A stretch of 42,687 nt of DNA, from positions 1-42,687 of the forward strand of contig JAFYHT010000053.1 of assembly GCA_017539025.1 (NCBI GenBank), given 5' to 3'. Positions within the stretch are counted from its first letter, which is position 1. Every line of letters begins with the position of its first letter. Made by a program: the position numbers and the translations under genes. This DNA comes from Erysipelotrichaceae bacterium. Lineage in GTDB: Bacteria; Bacillota_I; Bacilli_A; Erysipelotrichales; Erysipelotrichaceae. The notes below the pieces were generated by a model. It did not search any database, was not told the origin of the DNA, and saw only the letters and a list, made by a program, of their open reading frames with translations. Below are positions 16,571-24,665 of this stretch, in pieces.

Positions 16571-16961
16571 AATCCAATTCATTTTCCAGAGAATCGATCA
16601 CATTCAAGATCTTCTTCCATGTGATCTTTTCTTTTTCCTCAGCCATCTTTTTCAGATAGACGTCGTTGTCCTCATAGATCCTCGCCTGAGTGTAGTAGTG
16701 ATAATACATGCCGAATGCCTCGTATTGGGAAACATCGACACTCAATTCATCATCCGCATACTTGTTGTCGATGGTGTAATGATAGATCCTCTGATATTCT
16801 CCATTGTCGAAATAATCATTCAATGTACTCAAGCCATAGCTGCGGGAACCATACATCACATCTCTTTTTACTTCCACAAAAAACGCCAGGCAGTTCATGA
16901 ATAAGATGATCATGAATATGACGATCAGCACTTTGGCCAAAGATACCCACTTACTCTTCAT
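16569..16961 (-). CDS. Small membrane protein, zinc-ribbon-less member of a three-gene set
   Basis: 130 aa. One membrane helix (residues about 8-28) is followed by a helical domain outside the predicted anchor. The frame extends upstream to 16991, but the ATG at 16961 is chosen because it overlaps the end of the preceding gene by 11 bases and has AAAGGA nine bases upstream. The segment LNDYFDNGEYQRIYHY resembles IETLMNEGEYIEMALF and LDEAYQNGDFKTIEKL in the two upstream proteins, so the three look like diverged paralogues. This copy has lost the zinc ribbon, or never had it. It is the last gene of the operon before a terminator. Function unknown. Confidence 0.7.
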   Translation of the reverse strand: MKSKWVSLAKVLIVIFMIILFMNCLAFFVEVKRDVMYGSRSYGLSTLNDYFDNGEYQRIYHYTIDNKYADDELSVDVSQYEAFGMYYHYYTQARIYEDNDVYLKKMAEEKEKITWKKILNVIDSLENELD

Positions 16962-17673
16962 GTCCCGCCATCCTTTCACTTGCCAGAACAAGTAATTGCG
17001 AACTGCTCAGATCACTGATCGAAGCGATGTCTTCATCATTCAGTTTCAGGTATTCCTTGAGATAAAGATCGAATTCATCGTTGAGTCTGTCACAATGTGC
17101 AGCCATTTCCGGATAATACTCTCTCTTCTTGATACGGACGTATTCATCCTTGAATTCCTTGGCGTTTTCACACACTTTCATCAAAGGATCGGAATACCTG
17201 TCTTCCATGTAGAGATAATCTGTCATGTTTTCGATGACTCTGTTGTAATACTCTGCCAGATAGGAGAGCTGAAAATAAGAACCATACTTCGAATACGGCA
17301 GCTGATACTTGTCCATGAACAGTGCCATCTCGATGTATTCGCCCTCATTCATCAGCGTCTCTATCGTATCTATGATCTCAGTATCCGACATCCTGGATGC
17401 GATGATCTTCTCGGCGATATCATAAGAAGCCGCATGGAACGGGATCATGGCCAAATTTGCCAGAAGCATCATCACCAGTATAACAAGGACTCCATAGCCC
17501 TTCTTGCTTTTGTGTACCTCTTCAAAGACTTCCTTCTTTGTCTTCTTGTAGTCCTTATCCAGCTGCGCAAGCTTCTTTAAGTGTTCCTGCGCTTCCGGAT
17601 TAGGCGTACCGCAATGTGGACATACGGCTTCTTCCAGAGACAAAGGTGCTCCGCAATTCTTACAGTTAACCAT
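16951..17673 (-). CDS. Zinc-ribbon, single-pass membrane protein (second of three)
   Basis: 240 aa. An N-terminal zinc ribbon (C4xxC7, C18xxC21) is followed by a charged linker, one membrane helix (about 61-80), and a 155-residue helical domain presumably outside the cell. That domain has the NEGEY segment shared with its neighbours, many Tyr residues, and ends with SISDLSSSQ, close to SIADLSDYL at the end of the upstream protein. The start overlaps the upstream stop by 8 bases with AGGAG six bases before the ATG, indicating translational coupling. I do not recognise the outer domain. A sensor or assembly role with a cytoplasmic zinc ribbon is possible (inference). Confidence 0.75.
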   Translation of the reverse strand: MVNCKNCGAPLSLEEAVCPHCGTPNPEAQEHLKKLAQLDKDYKKTKKEVFEEVHKSKKGYGVLVILVMMLLANLAMIPFHAASYDIAEKIIASRMSDTEIIDTIETLMNEGEYIEMALFMDKYQLPYSKYGSYFQLSYLAEYYNRVIENMTDYLYMEDRYSDPLMKVCENAKEFKDEYVRIKKREYYPEMAAHCDRLNDEFDLYLKEYLKLNDEDIASISDLSSSQLLVLASERMAGHEE

Positions 17674-18397
17674 CGTTCTCTCCTTTCAGATAATCGCTGA
17701 GATCAGCGATCGAAAGATAGCCATAGCCATCCGCATATTTCCGATAGATCTCTTCCAGCTGTGTTTCCGTATAACCTTTTGAATTCATATCAGTGATCAC
17801 CGACTGTTTCATCAGTTCGTATTCTTCCTTCTCTTCCTGGCTTAAGCCGTTATAGCGGCAATAGTAATCCGGATAGAAAAGGAAATACAATACTTTCTCC
17901 ATGCTGTAGACGGAAACATCATCATACTCCTTGATCTTGTTGAACTCACTTTTCAGAGTATAGATCGAATAATGAGACCACTTGGAAACGACTCTTGAAT
18001 TCTGATAGTAGAGTTTCTCTATCGTCTTGAAGTCTCCATTTTGATAAGCTTCATCGAGCTTATCCATATTCTCATCTGCCCAAAGGATCTCTTCCAGTGC
18101 CTTTTCATCGTATTCCTTGTCATTGTAGTAATTCACATTCATTCCTCTTGAGAATAAAAACGCAAGAAAAACGATCACAGCGATCATGACTAATGATCTT
18201 AACAAAGACATGAAGATCCCCTTGGAGATCGAACGATGCGTATCCTCTTTCAGACCTAAAAGAGAGTCGATAAAAGATGCGACCTTCTGTCTGAATTTCT
18301 TATATGCACCCTTTTTATTCATGGTACCGCAATAAGGACACTTATCCAGGTCATCATTGAATACGGCACCACAGTTCTTACAAGTCACTTTTTTCAT
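17666..18397 (-). CDS. Zinc-ribbon, single-pass membrane protein (first of three)
   Basis: 243 aa. Zinc ribbon at C6xxC9 and C20xxC23, a basic linker, one membrane helix (about 62-84), then a Tyr- and Glu-rich helical domain of about 155 residues starting with LDEAYQNGDFKTIEKL. The ATG lies one base after the stop codon of the phosphodiesterase gene, with AGGAAG eight bases upstream. It shares layout and several short segments with the next gene, so tandem duplication is likely. Function unknown. Its fixed place behind a phosphodiesterase and two nucleoside hydrolases may mean coordinated expression rather than a shared pathway. Confidence 0.75.
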   Translation of the reverse strand: MKKVTCKNCGAVFNDDLDKCPYCGTMNKKGAYKKFRQKVASFIDSLLGLKEDTHRSISKGIFMSLLRSLVMIAVIVFLAFLFSRGMNVNYYNDKEYDEKALEEILWADENMDKLDEAYQNGDFKTIEKLYYQNSRVVSKWSHYSIYTLKSEFNKIKEYDDVSVYSMEKVLYFLFYPDYYCRYNGLSQEEKEEYELMKQSVITDMNSKGYTETQLEEIYRKYADGYGYLSIADLSDYLKGENDG

Positions 18398-18398
18398 C

Positions 18399-19520
18399 TT
18401 ATTTGCTTCCTGTAAAAGATTCGTTATTCTGATAGACGATGATCGGAATCATCAGTTCATCATCACAGATCCCGGCATGCTGACCATGATAGAAACAGTT
18501 GTCTCTTTCCCGATAGATCAGTACCATATCGCTCTTGGCGATCGCAATATAATCACCGATGAATTCCTCAAAACGAGGATGATTCTGATGATTCCCAAAG
18601 AGCTTTGATTCGATCACCTGAGCCTTGCTTAAAAGGATGTAGTCCTTTTCAAACGTCTCCTTGAACTTCTTCTCAAACTCCTTTTCCTTCCCCTTGCGGA
18701 TAAAGAACGCCATCGCTCTCTGTTCCAGAGAAGGTCTTCTTAAGAAATACTGTTCAAACTCAGAATGACAGAGATTATAGTAGCGATTGATATCCACCTG
18801 TCCGTGATCCGCCGTCACGATCAGCATCGTATCCTTGTTCAGACTCTTTGCCAGATTCTCGATCTCATAGTTGATGTGTTCCAGATAGGAATCGCAGATC
18901 TTTGATGAAGGAGAATGTTCATGCATATAGGTATCGTACTTGTCCCAATACGCATAGATGTATCTGTATTCATCCGAGAAAGAATAATCGATCAGCCGGC
19001 AGCACATCTCGTCGATATCCTCACAGCCATCTTCCACAAAAGAAGGAAACAATATCCTGGCGGGGATACCCATGCGATTGAGTTCATATTCCGTTGTCGA
19101 GATCGTGATATATTTCTGAAAGATATCCTGTTCATACTCGACATCGTTGTAGAAACCCGTGGAGCGGAATGGAATGATGATATCATCGACTTCCTTGAGA
19201 TACTGACACCAGCCAAGCCAGCCATTTTCATTTGGAGCCTTGCCGTTACGGATCGCATTGGTCGCTGCTGTCGTTGTCGGCGGAAAGACTGTCGTTGTAG
19301 TGGAAAACAGATACTTATTCAAGAAAGCATCCTTATCCAGCTTCTTTCTGATCTGATTGGAACCCATTCCATCGATCAGAAAGACGAATACCTTTTCCGG
19401 CTTCTGTTTTTCCAGAAGTTCAGACAGCCTTGGATCCGATGGATATCCTGATGACAAACCAAAATATCTTCTGATCGAAGCTACATGAGATAATACTGAT
19501 TCGTCATACTTTACAAACAT
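18399..19520 (-). CDS. Nucleotide pyrophosphatase/phosphodiesterase family protein (alkaline phosphatase superfamily)
   Basis: 373 aa, a single catalytic domain. Metal-site motifs in order are DGMGSNQI (first Asp), TTTTVFPPTTTAATNAI (nucleophile Thr region), YWDKYDTYMHEH (Asp and His), TADHGQ (Asp and His) and HGQHAG near the end. This is the type I phosphodiesterase/nucleotide pyrophosphatase pattern. Such enzymes cleave phosphodiesters or pyrophosphates. No signal peptide is visible, so it is likely cytoplasmic. Its ATG shares an A with the stop of the aminopeptidase gene (TAATG), with AAGGAA upstream. In an operon with nucleoside hydrolases, a nucleotide-derived substrate is plausible (inference). 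Confidence 0.88.
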   Translation of the reverse strand: MFVKYDESVLSHVASIRRYFGLSSGYPSDPRLSELLEKQKPEKVFVFLIDGMGSNQIRKKLDKDAFLNKYLFSTTTTVFPPTTTAATNAIRNGKAPNENGWLGWCQYLKEVDDIIIPFRSTGFYNDVEYEQDIFQKYITISTTEYELNRMGIPARILFPSFVEDGCEDIDEMCCRLIDYSFSDEYRYIYAYWDKYDTYMHEHSPSSKICDSYLEHINYEIENLAKSLNKDTMLIVTADHGQVDINRYYNLCHSEFEQYFLRRPSLEQRAMAFFIRKGKEKEFEKKFKETFEKDYILLSKAQVIESKLFGNHQNHPRFEEFIGDYIAIAKSDMVLIYRERDNCFYHGQHAGICDDELMIPIIVYQNNESFTGSK

Positions 19521-20890
19521 TATTTCATTTCCTTCAGGAATACTTTATAAGCCTTATATGCCTCGTAGATATCCGCTTTTGATGCAGTCTCATAAGGAGA
19601 ATGCATATTCTGTACGGCAATACCCGCATCGATGACATCCATATTCTTGTTTGCCAGGATATAAGCGATCGTACCGCCGCCGCCCTGATCGACCTTACCA
19701 AGTTCCGTCACCTGATAAGCGACATCATTGTCATCCATGATCTTTCTGATCTTGGCGATGTATTCAGCCGGAGCATCATTGGAAGAGAACTTTCCTCCCG
19801 AACCGGTGAACTTGTTGAAAGAAAGACCCTTGCCGAAATATGCCGCATTCTTCGGATCGTTGACCTGCGGATAGTTCGGATCAAATGCCGCTGAGACATC
19901 CGATGACAACATCCTGGAATTCTGTAAAGCTCTTCTCAATTTCAGCTCGTTGTAATCGCCCTGTAAAGCGATCATTTCAGCTACCGCATTCTCAAAGAAT
20001 GAAGAATGCGCGCCAGTGCAACCCACAGAACCGATCTCTTCCTTGTCCGTCAGGATACAAGCAGAAGTCCTTTCCGGATCCTTGCTTTCAAGAAGAGCTG
20101 CTAAAGAAGTATAGGCACAGATCCTGTCATCATGGCCATAGCCCATGACCATGCTTCTGTCCAAACCCAGATCCCTTGTCTTGCCGGCCGGGACCAGTTC
20201 CAGTTCGGCAGAAAGCAGATCTGCTTCTTCCACACCGTATTTATCCTTCAAGAGATTCAATACATTCTTCTTGACCAGTTCATTTTCGTCCTTCTTGCCC
20301 TTGGCAGGGATCGAAGCGATCAGAGCGTTGAGGTCTTCCCCTTCAACGACCTTGGAACCGGTCTTAGACATCTGATCTCTTGCCAGATGCGGTAAAAGAT
20401 CGGAGATCTCCACGATCGGATCCTTTTCATCTTCGCCGACACATACCTGTACAACAGATCCGTCTTTCTTGCAGATGACGCCATGAATGGCCATCGGTCT
20501 TGCGACCCACTGATAAGCCTTGATACCGCCATAGTAGTGAGTATCCATCATCAGTAAGCCATTGTCTTCATATAACGGATTGCCCTTGACATCGATCCTT
20601 GGTGAATCGATGTGTGCACCCAAGATATTCAAACCATCTTCCAGAGGCTTCTTGCCGATGACAAATAAAGCCAGAGATTTACCGCGGTTGTTGAAATAGA
20701 ATTTGTCTCCCGCCTTGATCTTCTTGACATTCTTGAATTCCTTGAAACCTGCCTTCTCCGCAAGCTCGATGCTCTTGCTGACGGCTTCTCTTTCCGTCTT
20801 GGCGTGATCCAGGAAGTCCTTGTAGTCTTCCGAAACAGCCATGACCTTTTTCATGGCCTTCGCATCATATTTTTCCCAAACAGTTTTCAT
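19520..20890 (-). CDS. M18 family aminopeptidase
   Basis: 456 aa, typical of bacterial M18 enzymes. Zinc-site motifs are intact: GAHIDSPR, GYGHDDRICAYTS, DKEEIGSVGCTGAHSS and the C-terminal NMHSPYE. M18 aminopeptidases remove N-terminal residues, often acidic or neutral, from peptides in the cytoplasm, as large tetrahedral or octameric assemblies. AGAAGGGG precedes the ATG. It starts 12 bases after the second nucleoside hydrolase gene and overlaps the phosphodiesterase gene by one base, so it belongs to the same operon. Placement with nucleoside genes may reflect general nutrient recycling. Confidence 0.93.
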   Translation of the reverse strand: MKTVWEKYDAKAMKKVMAVSEDYKDFLDHAKTEREAVSKSIELAEKAGFKEFKNVKKIKAGDKFYFNNRGKSLALFVIGKKPLEDGLNILGAHIDSPRIDVKGNPLYEDNGLLMMDTHYYGGIKAYQWVARPMAIHGVICKKDGSVVQVCVGEDEKDPIVEISDLLPHLARDQMSKTGSKVVEGEDLNALIASIPAKGKKDENELVKKNVLNLLKDKYGVEEADLLSAELELVPAGKTRDLGLDRSMVMGYGHDDRICAYTSLAALLESKDPERTSACILTDKEEIGSVGCTGAHSSFFENAVAEMIALQGDYNELKLRRALQNSRMLSSDVSAAFDPNYPQVNDPKNAAYFGKGLSFNKFTGSGGKFSSNDAPAEYIAKIRKIMDDNDVAYQVTELGKVDQGGGGTIAYILANKNMDVIDAGIAVQNMHSPYETASKADIYEAYKAYKVFLKEMK

Positions 20891-20902
20891 ATATATCCCC
20901 TT

Positions 20903-21835
20903 CTAATAAGTTCTGTAGATCTCCTTGATCAGCGATGAGAATTTATCCCGATCTACATCCAGGAAGACCTTGCAATGACGATCCTCAAACTTGGTATCGG
21001 TCCACAGGTCACAAACAGTCTTTCCCATAGAGATCTTGCCTTGTGTTTCTACATAGACACCGCAATCATATCCCGTAAACCAGTCAGGATGAGCAGTATA
21101 GATGACCGGGCAGGAATCGTGTTCACAAAGTCCGTTCCATCTGAGTCTCTCTCTAGCTGCATATAACAAGCCATTGGAATCTCTGAAGAGATCCGAAGCA
21201 GGATTGCCGTTTGCGGAGATCTCAGCGATGTCATCATCATCCAGATATGCCTTGATCGTGACATCCAGACCAAACATATTCACCGGGATCCCGGATTTGA
21301 ATACATTCTCGGCTGCATGTGGATCGACATAGATGTTGAATTCCGCGCATGGACTGACATTGCCGCCATCGGCAGCACCGCCCATGACATTCAAAACCTT
21401 GATATGATCAACGATGTCCGGATGCTTGGCAATGGCAGTTGCGATATTGGTCAATGGTCCAACCGGGCAGACGACCAGTTCGCCGCTATATTCTTTTGCC
21501 TTTTCATATAAGGCATCCCAGGCTTTCATTTCTTCAACTGGTGCATCGGACAACGGGATCGTTGCACCGCCTAAACCGTTGCTTCCATGAACATATTCCG
21601 CTTTATACAGATCGATGACTAAAGGTCTATCTGCACCGGCATAGACTTTGATATCTTTTCTTCCGGCAAGAGCCAGAACATCTCTGGCGTTGCGGAAGGC
21701 ATTTTCCAGTGAGGTATTTCCGGCAACTGCCGAAACACCGACGATCTCAAGTTCTTCCAGTCTGCACGCCACCAGCAAGGCAACGGCATCATCCACACCG
21801 GTATCGGTATCGATCCAAACAGGTATCTTTTTCAT
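20903..21835 (-). CDS. Nucleoside hydrolase (inosine-uridine preferring family), copy 2
   Basis: 310 aa. The family's Ca2+-binding N-terminal motif DTDTGVDDA is intact, as are VCPVGPLTNIATA and CAEFNIYVDPHAA. The enzyme would split a ribonucleoside into base and ribose. The frame extends to 21865, but the ATG at 21835 is chosen because GGAGG lies six bases before it and because it yields the expected N terminus (MKKIPVWIDTDTG). It starts one base after the stop of copy 1. The pair probably differ in base preference, which cannot be read from sequence. Confidence 0.92.
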   Translation of the reverse strand: MKKIPVWIDTDTGVDDAVALLVACRLEELEIVGVSAVAGNTSLENAFRNARDVLALAGRKDIKVYAGADRPLVIDLYKAEYVHGSNGLGGATIPLSDAPVEEMKAWDALYEKAKEYSGELVVCPVGPLTNIATAIAKHPDIVDHIKVLNVMGGAADGGNVSPCAEFNIYVDPHAAENVFKSGIPVNMFGLDVTIKAYLDDDDIAEISANGNPASDLFRDSNGLLYAARERLRWNGLCEHDSCPVIYTAHPDWFTGYDCGVYVETQGKISMGKTVCDLWTDTKFEDRHCKVFLDVDRDKFSSLIKEIYRTY

Positions 21836-21836
21836 A

Positions 21837-22787
21837 TCAGACCTCCCATCCATCATACTTCGCACAGGCTTCTACCAGATACTGCACAAACTTTTCTCTG
21901 TCGAGATCCATGACACAGCGGCAGTTCGGTTCCTTTCCTGATCTGCCGTTGTAATCCGCGATCGTAGCACCACGGCAATACTTGCCGCCCAGTTCGATAT
22001 CGACATAGTAGTCTCTGATATCGAAGATCTCAGGATGTACCAGCGACATGACGGCACATGGGTCATGTAAGAGACAACCCTTCCAGCCCAGTGCAGACAT
22101 ATGGATAAAGAAGAAGTCAAACCATCCGGCAACGACCTCCGCAACCGGATTGTGAAGAGCTCTGATCCTCTCCCAGTCTTCCGGATAGACGATGGCTCTT
22201 TCCGTGACATCCAGACCGCACATCTGCAAAGGCAGACCGGAATGATAGACGGTATAAGCAGCTTCCGGGTCGACCAGGATATTGAATTCCGCACCAGGTG
22301 TCCAGTTGCCGTTTCTCAAGCCTCCGCCCATCGTAGAGATCATCTCGATCTTTTCCTTGAGTTCCGGATGAGCCAATAACAAGGCTGCGATATTGGTTTG
22401 TGCACCGGTGGTGATGACTGTCACCTTCTCTTCAGACTCTCTCAATACCTTTTCCATCATCTCGATCGCCGAAAGCTTGGAAAGCTCGTGATCAGGCTCC
22501 GGAAGGACCGGACCGTCAAGTCCCGTCTCTCCATGGAAATTCGGGGCAATGATCAGGTCTGAACAAAGAGGCTTGTTCCTGCCCTTTGCCACTTCGATAT
22601 CCAGGTGCAGCAAAGCTGCGATCCTTCTGGCATTGTAAGTCACCTTCTCCAGAGTCTGATTTCCGGCAACCGTCGTGATCGCCTTGATATCAAATTCCGG
22701 AATCGTTGAAGCAAGTACCCAGCCGATCGCATCATCGTGACCGGGATCACCATCAAGAATGACTGGCCTTTTCTTTATCTCACTCAT
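21837..22787 (-). CDS. Nucleoside hydrolase (inosine-uridine preferring family), copy 1
   Basis: 316 aa. N-terminal DGDPGHDDA, ITTGAQTNIAALL and GAEFNILVDPEAA are the expected substrate and Ca2+ motifs; HDPCAV near residue 240 supplies the active-site His region. It splits nucleosides to base and ribose, feeding the ribokinase-type enzyme encoded at 25625-26500. It is the first gene of a seven-gene leftward operon. AGAAAGGA precedes the ATG, and a TATAAT lies 34 bases further upstream within the divergent palindrome. It is clearly related to copy 2 but not a recent duplicate. Confidence 0.93.
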   Translation of the reverse strand: MSEIKKRPVILDGDPGHDDAIGWVLASTIPEFDIKAITTVAGNQTLEKVTYNARRIAALLHLDIEVAKGRNKPLCSDLIIAPNFHGETGLDGPVLPEPDHELSKLSAIEMMEKVLRESEEKVTVITTGAQTNIAALLLAHPELKEKIEMISTMGGGLRNGNWTPGAEFNILVDPEAAYTVYHSGLPLQMCGLDVTERAIVYPEDWERIRALHNPVAEVVAGWFDFFFIHMSALGWKGCLLHDPCAVMSLVHPEIFDIRDYYVDIELGGKYCRGATIADYNGRSGKEPNCRCVMDLDREKFVQYLVEACAKYDGWEV

Positions 22788-22821
22788 AAATGATCCTTTC
22801 TTATTTATTACCTATGCTTCT

Positions 22822-22844
22822 ATTATAGCTTTTTCAGCTATAAT
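22822..22844. promoter_or_regulatory. Palindrome carrying divergent -10 boxes (nucleoside hydrolases / adenosine deaminase)
   Basis: Perfect inverted repeat ATTATAGCT-ttttc-AGCTATAAT. Each arm ends in a perfect TATAAT, one facing left (22827-22822) and one facing right (22839-22844). Neither has a good -35. The layout could be a shared divergent promoter and operator for both halves of the salvage locus. Confidence 0.6.
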
Positions 22845-22871
22845 TGAGGTATAAAGGATGGTAAATATCAT

Positions 22872-23900
22872 ATGAAATATGCATTCCCAAAAGTGGACCT
22901 TCACCTGCACCTGGATGGTTCTTTCAGACCCGCTACGGTATGGGAACTGGTACAGGAACAGGGTGTCAAAATGCCTGCCGACAGCCTTGAAGGCTATGTG
23001 CAGTGGATGAAAAAGTGCTCGCAATCAGATTCCGTCAACGAATATCTGAAGATGTTTGATCCGCCTCTTCAAGTCATGCAGGACAAGGAATCTCTGATCA
23101 GAGTGACCAGAGAACTGATCGAAGACCTCGCAAAACAGGGTCTGGCCTATGCCGAAATCAGATTTGCTCCGCAACTTCACACTAATAAAGGCATGAGCCA
23201 GAGGGATGCGATCGAAGCGGTCCTGGAAGGAAGAAGACAGGGACTTGAAAACAATCCTGAGATCAAGATCGGTATCATCTGCTGCATGATGTGTGTCGGA
23301 ACAGAAGATGTCAACTGGGATGCCAATATGGAAACCGCAAAGATCACTCATGAATACCTGGATAAAGGTGTCGTCTGTATGGACCTCGCCGGAGCAGAAG
23401 GTATCGTCCCGCTAAGCAAATTTGCCCCATTATTCAAAACGGCAGCAGATCTTGGTACTCCACTCATCTGCCACGCCGGAGATTCCCAAGACTGGCATAC
23501 CGTCAAAGATGCCATTGAAATGGGTGCTAAGAGGATCGGACATGGCCATCACGTCTATGAAAACCCTGAACTTTCAAGATATTGTGCCGATCATGAGATC
23601 GCGCTTGAGATCTGTCCGACATCCAATATTCAATGTAAAACCAGAGAAAGCTATCCGATGCATCCGGCATACAATCTCTATTCCTTAGGAGTTCCGGTAA
23701 CGATCAATACCGACAATATGACGATGGCAGGTATCACTCTGGAAGATGAATATGATCATTGTCTGAATGAGATGGGATTTGAATATGAAGATCTGATATT
23801 GATGAATATGAATTCGATCAAATACTCCTTCTTAAAAGAAGACGAAAAGAAAGAAATACTGGAGAAACTCCAGAAATGCCTGGATGAGGTATGTCAATGA
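22872..23900 (+). CDS. add: Adenosine deaminase
   Basis: 342 aa. Zinc and catalytic motifs are complete: HLHLDGS at 11-17, the CHAGD segment with the catalytic region, IGHGHHV, and NTDNM near the C terminus. It deaminates adenosine (or deoxyadenosine) to inosine, which can be used by the phosphorylase gene that follows or by the nucleoside hydrolases across the divergent promoter. AAGGATGG about 10 bases upstream supports the ATG. The end overlaps the next gene by 4 bases (ATGA). Adenine or aminofutalosine deaminase are alternatives within the family, but length and motifs favour adenosine. Confidence 0.92.
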   Translation: MKYAFPKVDLHLHLDGSFRPATVWELVQEQGVKMPADSLEGYVQWMKKCSQSDSVNEYLKMFDPPLQVMQDKESLIRVTRELIEDLAKQGLAYAEIRFAPQLHTNKGMSQRDAIEAVLEGRRQGLENNPEIKIGIICCMMCVGTEDVNWDANMETAKITHEYLDKGVVCMDLAGAEGIVPLSKFAPLFKTAADLGTPLICHAGDSQDWHTVKDAIEMGAKRIGHGHHVYENPELSRYCADHEIALEICPTSNIQCKTRESYPMHPAYNLYSLGVPVTINTDNMTMAGITLEDEYDHCLNEMGFEYEDLILMNMNSIKYSFLKEDEKKEILEKLQKCLDEVCQ

Positions 23901-24634
23901 AACAGGCACATATCCAACTGGATGAAAGTGTTGGTGCGCCATGCGCACTGATGCCGGGTGATCCCAAAAGAGTCGACGTCATAGCGCAATGTCTTGAAAA
24001 CGTTGAAGAACTGACTTTCAACAGAGAATACAGATCGATCGTCGGCACCTATAAGGGAATGAGAGTCATCGGCATTTCGACCGGAATGGGCGGATCCTCC
24101 GTTGCCATTGCAGTCGAAGAATTAAAGAACATCGGTGTCCATACGATGATGCGTATCGGCTCAGCCGGTGCTTTACAAAAAGGGATCGATTTGGGAGACC
24201 TCGTGATCTGCGAAGCAGCTGTCAGAGATGACGGCGCATCCAGATGTTACATCGATCCGATCTATCCGGCAGCACCTGACTATCGCCTGATCAATCATTG
24301 TGTCGAAGCAGCAAAAGATCTCGATTACAGATATCACGTCGGTGTCGTATTATCCCATGAATCCTTCTACTACGATGAAGATCAGGAAGATAGCATCAAG
24401 TGGTCAAAGAAAGGCGTTCTGGCAACAGACTTTGAAACAGCTGCCCTTTATACCGTAGGAAGATTAAGAAAAGTGCACACCGCATCGATCTTGAACAACG
24501 TCGTATTGTGGGGAGAAAATACCGAAGACTCCATCGGATCCTATCAGGAAGGTGCTGATAAAACGGCACAAGGAGAAAAAAGAGAGATCCTTACCGCCTT
24601 GGAAGCGATGTATCGCCTGGAACAGGAATTATAA
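23897..24634 (+). CDS. Nucleoside phosphorylase (uridine/purine phosphorylase family)
   Basis: 245 aa. NP-I family motifs: MPGDPKRV phosphate site, GISTGMGGSSVAIAVEEL, RIGSAGAL, and the ribose-binding segment ATDFETAALYTVG. It converts a nucleoside plus phosphate to base plus ribose-1-phosphate. The family covers uridine and purine enzymes; pairing with adenosine deaminase hints at inosine as a substrate, but the Udp-like motifs leave this open. The second ATG (23897) is used: GAGG lies seven bases upstream, and the first ATG at 23891 would sit on the ribosome site. It overlaps add by ATGA and is followed by a terminator. Confidence 0.88.
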   Translation: MKQAHIQLDESVGAPCALMPGDPKRVDVIAQCLENVEELTFNREYRSIVGTYKGMRVIGISTGMGGSSVAIAVEELKNIGVHTMMRIGSAGALQKGIDLGDLVICEAAVRDDGASRCYIDPIYPAAPDYRLINHCVEAAKDLDYRYHVGVVLSHESFYYDEDQEDSIKWSKKGVLATDFETAALYTVGRLRKVHTASILNNVVLWGENTEDSIGSYQEGADKTAQGEKREILTALEAMYRLEQEL

Positions 24635-24636
24635 AA

Positions 24637-24665
24637 AACGAAAAGCCCTGACGGGCTTTTTCTTA
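24637..24665. terminator. Bidirectional terminator between phosphorylase and dipeptidase genes
   Basis: Stem AAAAGCCC/GGGCTTTT with a 4-base loop and T-runs on both strands, between convergent genes. Confidence 0.9.

Noticed and set aside
22822..22844. The palindrome as a transcription terminator
   Set aside because: It has no T-run of terminator type, and it lies between divergent, not convergent, genes.
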